Origin: an uncultured Ruminococcus sp.
GTDB taxonomy: Bacteria; Bacillota; Clostridia; Oscillospirales; CAG-272
DNA: 16,046 nucleotides
Assembly: GCA_900551005.1 (NCBI GenBank)
Contig: URUL01000044.1
Span: 1 to 16,046 of the forward strand
Direction of reading: 5' to 3'
Every line of letters begins with the position of its first letter. The first letter of the stretch is position 1. A model generated the notes under the pieces. It worked only from the letters and a program-made list of their open reading frames with translations, did no database searches and was not told the origin of the DNA. A program made the translations under genes and the position numbers. Shown piece by piece: positions 6,281 to 11,594 of this stretch.

Positions 6281-7705
6281 ATGGCAAAACAAAAACGAAA
6301 AAACGGCGAAGGCACAGTACGCCTTCGCAATGACGGTCGATGGGAAGGCAGAGTCGTCATAGGATACGACGATAAAGGCAAACCCAAGACCAAAAGTGTA
6401 CTCGCTCACACCAAGGGCGAGTGCGTTGAAAGACTCGAAAAGCTGAAGGAAGAATGCGGAAGAACCGCAGAAAAGCTGAAGCCGGACATGCCCTTCGGAG
6501 AATGGATAGACTTCTGGTATAAATACTTCTCAAGCCCCAAGCTCCGACCGACAACGCAGGCGACCTATGAGAACCGTATATACGGTCACATCATCCCGAG
6601 CGTGGGTAAAATACCACTCTCCAAGCTCACGCAGAACGACCTACAGCAATTCTACGCAAAGCTCAAACGCACAGGCAGAAAAGTCAACGTGGAGCTGAAA
6701 GGCACAGGCGTATCCGACAGAATGGTACGCTCCTGTCACGCACTCTGCAGATCGTCACTTGAAAAGGCGGTTGAGGAAGGACTCATAACGAGAAACCCCT
6801 CAATCGGTTGCAAGCTACCGCCAAAGAAGAACGGCGAGATGAAGGTGCTAACGCAAAACGAAATCGTAAGGCTGTTAAACCAAGCCTACGACGAAGGCTA
6901 CTACGAGATGTTCCTCCTTGAGCTGACCACGGGAATGCGCCGAGGTGAGATACTCGGACTAAAGTGGCGAGATCTAAACCTTGAAACAGGCGAGCTGAAT
7001 ATCAAACGGCAGCTTACGACCAAGGGCATATCCGTACCGAAAACCAAAAGCTCGATCAGAACCGTCCTCCTTCCGCCCGACATGCTCAATCTGCTACGAG
7101 AGATGAAAAAGACGGCAAAATACGATTGGATCTTCCCATCTCCCGTAAAAGAGGGAGAGCCGAGAAATCCCACGGCTATCACAAAACGCTTCCGCATCAT
7201 GCTTGAAAGAGCGCATTGCAAGCATGTTCGCTTCCACGACCTGCGCCACACCTTCGCAACGATGGCACTTGAAAACGGCATGGATGTGAAACCGCTCTCC
7301 GCCATGATAGGACATGTAAGCTCGGAAACGACGCTGAACATATACAGCCACGTGACCGACACCATGAGAGCGCAAGCGGCGGTGAAAATCGACCGAGAAA
7401 TCGGCGGTACAAACGCAGAAATGCCCAAAGTGAAGGATGAGCCAAGGCAACCGCAAACGAGCGAAATTGAGGAAAATTTCGAGCCGTGGAAGCCAAAGGT
7501 ACGCAAGAGTGGCACAGGATGCGTGTATCAGATCAACGATCACCTGTGGGAAGGAAGCTACTTCCCAAGACTCCCCGATGGCAAGAGAAAGAAGTTCAAC
7601 GTCTACGCAAGGACGAGAGAAGAATGCGAAGCGGAGCTTGCCAAGATGATAGAGCAAAAGAAAAAGGAAATCTCCGAACTCAAGAAAAAAGCAAAAACGG
7701 CATAA
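6281..7705 (+). CDS. Tyrosine recombinase / integrase with extra C-terminal arm-like domain
   Basis: A 474-residue paralog of the recombinase just upstream; the N-terminal arm domains share GTxRxRxDGRWExRxxIG. The catalytic set is complete: R220 (TGMRRGE), K256 (PKTKSS), H319 and R322 (FHDLRHTFATMA), H345 (MIGHVS) and Y355 (LNIYSHV). Unlike its partner it continues about 100 residues beyond the catalytic tyrosine region. Residues about 410-456 repeat the pattern of its own N-terminal domain: GTGCVYQINDHLWEGSY then PDGKRKKFNVYARTREECEA, against GEGTVRLRNDGRWEGRVVIG then KGKPKTKSVLAHTKGECVER. This suggests a second arm-type DNA-binding module, allowing one protein to bridge two DNA arms. It ends in a lysine-rich helix. 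A GC hairpin and the 35-bp repeat follow the stop immediately. Recombinase function is firm; the C-terminal domain assignment is inference from pattern. Confidence 0.93.
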   Translation: MAKQKRKNGEGTVRLRNDGRWEGRVVIGYDDKGKPKTKSVLAHTKGECVERLEKLKEECGRTAEKLKPDMPFGEWIDFWYKYFSSPKLRPTTQATYENRIYGHIIPSVGKIPLSKLTQNDLQQFYAKLKRTGRKVNVELKGTGVSDRMVRSCHALCRSSLEKAVEEGLITRNPSIGCKLPPKKNGEMKVLTQNEIVRLLNQAYDEGYYEMFLLELTTGMRRGEILGLKWRDLNLETGELNIKRQLTTKGISVPKTKSSIRTVLLPPDMLNLLREMKKTAKYDWIFPSPVKEGEPRNPTAITKRFRIMLERAHCKHVRFHDLRHTFATMALENGMDVKPLSAMIGHVSSETTLNIYSHVTDTMRAQAAVKIDREIGGTNAEMPKVKDEPRQPQTSEIEENFEPWKPKVRKSGTGCVYQINDHLWEGSYFPRLPDGKRKKFNVYARTREECEAELAKMIEQKKKEISELKKKAKTA

Positions 7706-7711
7706 CGCACA

Positions 7712-7739
7712 GAGGGGCGACCACGAACGGTCGCCCCTC
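7712..7739. repeat. GC-rich hairpin after the second recombinase (boundary hairpin 1)
   Basis: Perfect 11-bp stem, 7712-7722 with 7729-7739, loop ACGAAC. It begins 7 bases after the recombinase stop and ends inside the 35-bp direct repeat. No T-run follows on the plus strand (AAAAATT instead), so it is not a standard terminator for the recombinases. An equivalent hairpin precedes the second repeat copy at 9744. Confidence 0.75.
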
Positions 7740-7769
7740 AAAAATTGCATCGGAGGAAGCAAAGAAAAG
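7735..7769. repeat. 35-bp direct repeat, copy 1 (possible att site)
   Basis: CCCTCAAAAATTGC then TCGG, GGAAGCAAAGAAAAG, with 33 of 35 bases identical to 9771-9805. It lies directly downstream of the tandem recombinases, the usual position of an attachment site. Together with copy 2 it brackets the MarR-MATE cassette. Confidence 0.8.
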
Positions 7770-7778
7770 CTAAATCGG

Positions 7779-7807
7779 TTGAAAAGTTCATAAAAATATG
7801 ATATAAT
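7779..7807 (+). promoter_or_regulatory. Sigma-70 promoter in front of a short terminated unit
   Basis: TTGAAA (7779-7784), 17-base spacer, TATAAT (7802-7807). Transcription would start near 7814 and meet a strong terminator at 7838-7866, giving a transcript of only about 50 nucleotides unless read-through occurs into the MarR gene. Confidence 0.65.
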
Positions 7808-7837
7808 AAACTCATCGATAAATAAGAATTTGTCAAG

Positions 7838-7866
7838 AAAAGGTGTCATTCGTTGGCACCTTTTTC
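7838..7866 (+). terminator. Intrinsic terminator upstream of the MarR promoter
   Basis: Stem AAAGGTGTC (7839-7847) with GGCACCTTT (7855-7863, one G-T pair), loop ATTCGTT, T-run to 7865. It insulates the MarR-MATE promoter from recombinase transcription, or ends the short unit that starts near 7814. Confidence 0.85.
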
Positions 7867-7876
7867 GTTTTATCTA

Positions 7877-7905
7877 TTGACAATAGTACGAGTTCGTATT
7901 ATAAA
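7877..7905 (+). promoter_or_regulatory. Promoter of the MarR-MATE operon
   Basis: TTGACA (7877-7882), 17-base spacer, TATAAA (7900-7905). The first operator palindrome fills most of the spacer, so a bound repressor would block RNA polymerase. Confidence 0.85.
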
Positions 7906-7924
7906 ATATAAGTCCGAGTTCGTA
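7887..7924. promoter_or_regulatory. Two MarR-type operators
   Basis: Palindrome TACGA-GT-TCGTA at 7887-7898, between -35 and -10. A near copy TCCGA-GT-TCGTA lies at 7913-7924, just after the expected transcription start. Both share GAGTTCGTATTAT as a direct repeat 26 bases apart. This is the classic arrangement for autorepression by the MarR-family protein encoded next. Confidence 0.8.
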
Positions 7925-7938
7925 TTATTGGAGGGCTT

Positions 7939-8400
7939 ATGAATAACACAAGACAAAATGCCAAAAGGCTGATCCTCGCGCTGTATAACATCGACGAGGC
8001 ATATTACGCAAGCGAAAAGAAAAAGAGATTGTCCGATGCCGAGCTTTGCATCATGTATGCGCTCGACGACGGTCAGCCCCACTCTCAAAAGGAAATATGT
8101 GATGAATGGCTCGTGCCGAAAATGACGGTCAATACCATCACAAAAAAATGGGAAGCGCAGGGCTATCTTACGCTTACGCCTATTCCCGGAAAACGCCGTG
8201 AGATGCAGATCACGCTCACCGATACAGGCAAGGCATACGCAAAGGAGTTTATGGCGTTCGTCTATCGTGCCGAGGATAAAGCTCTCGCCAAAACCTTGGA
8301 TCAATATTCCGATACCTTTATTGAGGCTCTCGAATTCTTTGGAGCAAGCTTGAAGGAAGCATTTGAGGAGGATATGAAAAATGGATCTTCTCAAGGATAA
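7939..8400 (+). CDS. MarR-family transcriptional regulator
   Basis: A 153-residue winged-helix regulator. The DNA-binding domain spans about residues 31-105. It includes LSDAELCIMYAL, the helix-turn-helix (SQKEICDEWLVPKMTVNTIT with recognition helix KMTVNTITKKWEAQGYL) and the wing LTPIPGKRREMQITLTDTG. Flanking N- and C-terminal helices would form the dimer interface and ligand pocket. MarR proteins typically repress a neighbouring efflux pump and release DNA when they bind a drug-like ligand. Here the next gene is a MATE pump and two matching palindromes sit in the promoter, so autoregulated control of efflux is the natural reading. The inducer is unknown. Start at 7939 follows GGAGGG. The coding region overlaps the pump gene by 20 bases, implying coupled translation. 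Confidence 0.9.
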   Translation: MNNTRQNAKRLILALYNIDEAYYASEKKKRLSDAELCIMYALDDGQPHSQKEICDEWLVPKMTVNTITKKWEAQGYLTLTPIPGKRREMQITLTDTGKAYAKEFMAFVYRAEDKALAKTLDQYSDTFIEALEFFGASLKEAFEEDMKNGSSQG

Positions 8401-9709
8401 TCCCCGAAAGCTGTTTTGGAAATTCCTCGTTCCTGCCGTCAGCTCAGCGGTTGCGTTAGCCATATACAGCTTTGTAGATACCATCGTTATCGGTCAGGAC
8501 AGCGGCCCCAACGGAACTGCCGCCTGTGCCGTTGTGCTGCCTATCTTTTCTATCGCGATTTTTCTTGCGCTCCTTTGCGGTGTTGGCGGTTCTGTGCTGA
8601 TGAGTAAGGCAAGGGGCGAAGGCAACCGTGAAAAAGGCAATGCTTACTATACCGCATCCTTGCTCTACGTCGGTATCGTCACACTCGTGCTTTGGATACT
8701 CGGCGTTGTGTTTCAAGTTCCGATCTACCGTCTATTCGGTGCGGATGATGTTCTTCTTCCTTATGCCTTGGATTACGGCAAATGGATCTTTGGAGCGTTT
8801 CCGTCCTTCGTGTTGGTGTCCTACCTCGGTTGCTTTATCCGTACAGACGGCGCACCCAAATTTGTAATGACCGTCACACTCATAGGTGGCGTAATGAATA
8901 TTATCGGGGATATTGTTCTCGTCTTTCCTCTTGGTATGGGAATGGCAGGCGCGGCAATTGCAACCGTAACAGGCTCTGTGGTGCAGAGCATTCTGCTGAT
9001 CAGCTATATTCTACTCGGTAAGACCTCGTTGAAGCTTTCAAAGCCGTTCAAATGGTTCACAGCGGTGAAGAAGATCAGCGTCATTGGCTTCGGCGCGGGT
9101 CTTCCGCAGGTTGCAATGACGGTGGTGACATTTATCATCAACAATCAGATCATGAAATACTCCGGCTCGGCGGCTCTTGCCGTATACGGACTTTTGTGTA
9201 CGATAGCGGCGTTGTTCCTCAGCATTTTCGAAGGAATCGGTCAAGCGGCACAGCCCATTGTTTCGGCTAATTTCGGTGCAAAACAGAAAGAACGCTATCA
9301 TATCATTGCTAAGATAGGTATGCGGACTGCGGTCGTGTTCGGTGTTATCAGCTTTGCCGTATGCGCTCTGTTTCCGTCGGAGATCATCAAGCTGTTTATG
9401 AAGGTAACACCCGAGGTGGCAGAGATTGCTCCGCATATCATTCGTGTATACACCATATCCTTCTTCCCAATGGCAATCAATATGTTTGTTACGGCATATC
9501 TGCAATCGGTGACGAAAGCAACTCCAGCAACGATTATTTCACTCTTACGTGGACTTGTTCTTTCGTCCGTTCTTCTGTACGTTCTGCCTCTCTTTATGGA
9601 GAGCGACGGAATTTGGTGGGCGGTCACGATTGCCGAAGCACTTGCCGCAACCTTCGCAGTGGCTTGTATGATTCCCGAATTGCGTAAGAAAAATGAAATA
9701 AAAGAATGA
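8381..9709 (+). CDS. MATE family efflux transporter
   Basis: A 442-residue polytopic membrane protein of typical MATE length with about 12 hydrophobic segments in two six-helix halves. The first half begins FWKFLVPAVSSAVALAIYSF and continues with IVIGQDSGPNGTAACAVVLP. The second starts near residue 230 with VIGFGAGLPQVAMTVVTFII and includes GIGQAAQPIVSANFGA, a characteristic MATE motif. It would export cationic drugs, dyes or antibiotics from the cytoplasm in exchange for Na+ or H+; coupling ion and substrates cannot be told from sequence. The start at 8381 follows GAGGAGG and lies within the end of the regulator gene. After the stop come a palindrome (9707-9724), a hairpin and the second 35-bp repeat. 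It is best read as resistance-type cargo of the locus. Confidence 0.92.
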   Translation: MDLLKDNPRKLFWKFLVPAVSSAVALAIYSFVDTIVIGQDSGPNGTAACAVVLPIFSIAIFLALLCGVGGSVLMSKARGEGNREKGNAYYTASLLYVGIVTLVLWILGVVFQVPIYRLFGADDVLLPYALDYGKWIFGAFPSFVLVSYLGCFIRTDGAPKFVMTVTLIGGVMNIIGDIVLVFPLGMGMAGAAIATVTGSVVQSILLISYILLGKTSLKLSKPFKWFTAVKKISVIGFGAGLPQVAMTVVTFIINNQIMKYSGSAALAVYGLLCTIAALFLSIFEGIGQAAQPIVSANFGAKQKERYHIIAKIGMRTAVVFGVISFAVCALFPSEIIKLFMKVTPEVAEIAPHIIRVYTISFFPMAINMFVTAYLQSVTKATPATIISLLRGLVLSSVLLYVLPLFMESDGIWWAVTIAEALAATFAVACMIPELRKKNEIKE

Positions 9710-9743
9710 CAAATTCCAATTTGTCGGGATGATGATAAAGAGC

Positions 9744-9775
9744 GAGGGTCGGCAGGAATCAATCTGTCAGCCCTC
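9744..9775. repeat. Hairpin after the MATE gene (boundary hairpin 2)
   Basis: 12-bp imperfect stem (9744-9755 with 9764-9775: one mismatch, two G-T pairs) around loop GAATCAAT. It occupies the same position relative to the 35-bp repeat as the hairpin at 7712, but with a largely different stem sequence, so structure rather than sequence is conserved. Confidence 0.65.
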
Positions 9776-9805
9776 AAAAATTGCGTCGGTGGAAGCAAAG
9801 AAAAG
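9771..9805. repeat. 35-bp direct repeat, copy 2 (possible att site)
   Basis: Differs from 7735-7769 at only two bases. The two copies are 2,036 bp apart and enclose promoter, MarR and MATE genes. A shorter echo (AAAAATTGCG) occurs at 9825-9834. Confidence 0.8.
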
Positions 9806-9867
9806 GGATTTTCTGAAACAGAGGAAAAATTGCGACGAAACAACAGTCTAAAGGTTCGAAATTAGGG

Positions 9868-9881
9868 CAAACATGTGGTCA
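9868..9881. repeat. 14-bp direct repeat left of the intact tRNA-Pro
   Basis: CAAACATGTGGTCA, repeated identically at 10073-10086. The two copies bracket the complete tRNA-Pro gene and its terminator, 205 bp apart. They may be recombinase core or arm sites left by an older insertion. Confidence 0.65.
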
Positions 9882-9915
9882 ACTGAAAATAGCCGATTTT
9901 GTGAAAAATATATAG

Positions 9916-9962
9916 AAAAACAGCCGAAAACAAGTCAAAATGGCTTGTTTTCGGCTGTTTTT
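9916..9962 (-). terminator. Terminator of the tRNA-Pro transcript
   Basis: Perfect 19-bp inverted repeat (9916-9934 with 9944-9962), GC core CAGCCG/CGGCTG, and A/T tracts on both ends that make it usable in both directions. On the minus strand it starts immediately after the encoded CCA of the tRNA. Confidence 0.9.
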
Positions 9963-10038
9963 TGGTCGAAGTGACAGGACTCGAACCTGCGATCTCATCG
10001 TCCCGAACGATGCGCGATACCACCTTCGCTACACCTCG
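9963..10038 (-). tRNA. tRNA-Pro (anticodon CGG), intact
   Basis: Read on the minus strand the gene folds completely. The acceptor stem is CGAGGTG/CACTTCG, the D-stem GCGA/TCGC with loop AGGTGGTA, and the anticodon stem CATCG/CGATG with loop TTCGGGA (anticodon CGG, proline). The variable loop is AGATC and the T-stem GCAGG/CCTGT with loop TTCGAGT. The discriminator is A, followed by encoded CCA. No promoter is obvious directly in front of it. The nearest is the consensus promoter at 10264-10292, which it would share with the broken tRNA gene upstream. Confidence 0.95.
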
Positions 10039-10072
10039 AAATGGTAAAATTATTAGTTTTTTTGTAAGTGGT

Positions 10073-10086
10073 CAAACATGTGGTCA
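10073..10086. repeat. 14-bp direct repeat right of the intact tRNA-Pro
   Basis: Identical to 9868-9881 (CAAACATGTGGTCA). A separate hairpin with arms TTTTTCGGC/GCCGAAAAA lies just beyond it at 10104-10131. Confidence 0.65.
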
Positions 10087-10192
10087 GACCGAGAAATTGA
10101 TGATTTTTCGGCATTCGGGAGAGCCGAAAAAGTCAGTGTTTTCAAGGGTTTTCAGCGTTTTTGGAATTTACAACGCAGAGAACGGTGATTGA

Positions 10193-10232
10193 GTCCCGAA
10201 CCAAGCACTCTACCAAACTGAGCCACACCCCG
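10193..10232 (-). pseudogene. tRNA-Pro(CGG) 5' half, broken after the anticodon loop
   Basis: On the minus strand this reads as a canonical tRNA-Pro 5' half: acceptor CGGGGTG, TG, D-arm GCTC/GAGT with loop AGTTTGGTA, then anticodon stem CTTGG and loop TTCGGGA. The expected CCAAG of the other stem strand is replaced by CTCAA, and no T-arm or CACCCCG acceptor strand follows. Its sequence differs clearly from the intact tRNA-Pro about 155 bp downstream, so it is not a simple duplicate. The break inside or beside the anticodon loop is a known crossover position for tRNA-targeting tyrosine integrases. Confidence 0.85.
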
Positions 10233-10263
10233 AAATATATAATCTCTGCCAAACGCGGTATAT

Positions 10264-10292
10264 ATTATACTATAAACTGCTTGAAATGTCAA
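10264..10292 (-). promoter_or_regulatory. Consensus promoter of the tRNA-Pro region
   Basis: On the minus strand TTGACA (10292-10287), 17-base spacer, TATAAT (10269-10264), a perfect sigma-70 consensus. Transcription would start about 25 bases before the broken tRNA-Pro and run on through the intact tRNA-Pro to its terminator. Confidence 0.9.
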
Positions 10293-10340
10293 TAGCAAAA
10301 AATAAATTTTATCGTTTTATTACGGCACAATTAGCCGTCG

Positions 10341-10378
10341 GAGGAGAAGGCTGCAAATTCATTTTGAGCCTTCTCCTC
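10341..10378 (-). terminator. Strong hairpin downstream of ispA, probable operon end
   Basis: Perfect 12-bp stem GAGGAGAAGGCT/AGCCTTCTCCTC (10341-10352 with 10367-10378). A smaller hairpin, ACGGC/GCCGT at 10322-10338, follows on the minus strand. There is no clean T-run, so this may be a processing or stability hairpin rather than a classic terminator. The rest of 10241-10416 holds only the tRNA promoter. Confidence 0.5.
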
Positions 10379-10416
10379 TGTATCAAGAGCAAAATGCACC
10401 GTTTTGAAGCTTTCCC

Positions 10417-11325
10417 TCAATACTGCCGCTCGATCAGATAGTTTGCCAACTCGCAGAGAATTTCGCTTCCCGTATAGCCAGAGATAGCCGCTATTGCCTC
10501 TTCTGTTTCGCGCTTCGCATAATCACGCGCCTTTTCGATATCCATAAATGAAAGGAAGGTCGTCTTTCCCTGCTTGGAATCGGCATGCGTAGCCTTTCCG
10601 AGAAGTGCCGCATCTCCCGTAACATCGAGAATATCATCGATTATCTGAAAAGCCAAGCCTATGCCCGTAGCATATTTTGCCGCATCATGAAGCCGCTTGT
10701 CCGTAGAAACGTATATTCCCGCCGCATGGCATCCGAGCAGCGCCGATGCTCTCATCAGAGCGCCGGTTTTTTTGTCATGCATCTTTAAAAGAAGCGGGAA
10801 GTCAGGAGCTTCTTTCTCTGCAAGCAGATCTATCTCCTGTCCACCCATCATACCGACGGCACCTGCACAAATAAGAAGCATATTTGTAGCGGAAAGTGCT
10901 GCCTTCGGCTCGACAAAGGCATTTTCGGAGGCAATCTCATATCCTTTCGTTATCAGGGCATCACCGCAAAGAAGCGCGATATCTTCCCCGTAAACCTTAT
11001 GATTGGTCAGCTTGCCGCGGCGATAATCGTCATTATCCATGCAGGGCATATCGTCATGCACAAGCGAGGAAGCATGAACACATTCCATCGCGCAGGCAAA
11101 AGGCATAGCCGCCGCATCCATACCGCCGAAAAGACGGCAAAACTGCATGACAAGAAAGGCACGTATGCGTTTCCCTCCGCCGAGAGCGCTGTAGCGCATG
11201 GAAGAAAAGAGCGTTTCCAGCGCCGCATCAGGGGTTTTCAGATATTTTTCAAGCTCGGCTTCAACAGCCGCGGCATTATCGGAAAGCATCCTTTTTATAT
11301 CAATTTTCATGCATTTTTCTTTCAT
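10417..11325 (-). CDS. ispA: Polyprenyl (farnesyl/geranylgeranyl) diphosphate synthase
   Basis: A 302-residue trans-prenyltransferase that condenses isopentenyl diphosphate with allylic diphosphates to make FPP/GGPP for quinone, undecaprenyl and other isoprenoid synthesis in the cytoplasm. The two metal-binding aspartate motifs are visible. The first is DDMPCMD (D91, D92, D97), with the two-residue insertion typical of bacterial FPP synthases. The second is DDILD (residues 230-234). The substrate motif GGGKRIR (about residue 49-55) is also present. I chose the start at 11325 (MKEKCMKIDIK) because GGAGG lies 8 bases upstream; the in-frame ATG at 11349 has no such site. It is the last gene of the nusB operon, 27 bases after xseB, matching the xseA-xseB-ispA order common in Firmicutes. 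Exact chain length is uncertain. Confidence 0.93.
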   Translation of the reverse strand: MKEKCMKIDIKRMLSDNAAAVEAELEKYLKTPDAALETLFSSMRYSALGGGKRIRAFLVMQFCRLFGGMDAAAMPFACAMECVHASSLVHDDMPCMDNDDYRRGKLTNHKVYGEDIALLCGDALITKGYEIASENAFVEPKAALSATNMLLICAGAVGMMGGQEIDLLAEKEAPDFPLLLKMHDKKTGALMRASALLGCHAAGIYVSTDKRLHDAAKYATGIGLAFQIIDDILDVTGDAALLGKATHADSKQGKTTFLSFMDIEKARDYAKRETEEAIAAISGYTGSEILCELANYLIERQY

Positions 11326-11352
11326 ATATATTTCCTCCGATAAAATCACAGC

Positions 11353-11592
11353 TTATTCGGGCTTTACAAAATCCTTCTCTGCGAGATTACCGTCCTCGCC
11401 CGCCTGAAGGATCTTCACTCTCTGCTCGGCATTATCCAGCTCTGCCGTGCAGAATTTAACCAGTCCTACGCCCTCCTCGAAAAGTGCAAGTGATTCATCG
11501 AGCTTTGCACTTCCGTTTTCCATCGCGCGAACGATCTCCTCAAGACGTGAGAGCGCCTCTTCAAAGCTCATCTTCTTTTCCGCATTTTCCAT
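11353..11592 (-). CDS. xseB: Exodeoxyribonuclease VII small subunit
   Basis: A 79-residue helical protein with the XseB pattern MSFEEALSRLEEIVRAMENG then LDESLALFEEGVGLVKFC and an acidic tail. It forms the small subunits that coat the large subunit XseA and make exonuclease VII active on single-stranded DNA in repair and mutant DNA degradation. Length is normal for the family (about 70-85 residues). It starts two bases after the xseA stop, with a ribosome-binding site (AAGGAGAAG) inside the end of xseA, so expression is coupled. Confidence 0.95.
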   Translation of the reverse strand: MENAEKKMSFEEALSRLEEIVRAMENGSAKLDESLALFEEGVGLVKFCTAELDNAEQRVKILQAGEDGNLAEKDFVKPE

Positions 11593-11594
11593 AT

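Larger units (their letters stand above)
527..7769 (+). mobile_element. Integrative mobilizable element core (relaxase + tandem tyrosine recombinases)
   Basis: A block of plus-strand genes with mobilization and integration functions lies between a broken hydB gene and an efflux cassette. It contains two small DNA-binding proteins, a non-coding oriT-like stretch, a MobC-like accessory protein, a MobP/MobL-type relaxase, a small conserved protein and two tyrosine recombinases. No coupling protein or type IV secretion genes are present, so transfer would need a helper element. The ends are inferred. The left end is the hydB truncation point, where bases 527-546 match 16 of 20 positions of the repeat at 7739-7758. 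The right end is the 35-bp repeat at 7735-7769. The true right end could instead be the second repeat copy at 9771-9805, or the tRNA-Pro break near 10193. The first gene inside the left end lacks a start, so the element is either decayed there or the contig was joined there. Confidence 0.55.

Noticed and set aside
7094..7849. 251-residue minus-strand frame opposite the second recombinase
   Set aside because: It is antisense to a complete recombinase and crosses the boundary hairpin and repeat; its start is in the short promoter-terminator unit.
10104..10131. Hairpin TTTTTCGGC/GCCGAAAAA as a terminator
   Set aside because: The T-run precedes and the A-run follows the stem on both strands, the reverse of an intrinsic terminator.
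9962..10192. 76-residue plus-strand reading frame starting MVEVTGLEPA
   Set aside because: It is the antisense translation of the intact tRNA-Pro gene and its flank, a common spurious gene call.
9963..10232. A tRNA-Pro split by a group I intron in the anticodon loop
   Set aside because: The downstream 3' half (CGATG, CACTTCG) cannot pair with the upstream 5' half (CTTGG, CGGGGTG); the downstream gene is a complete tRNA in itself.
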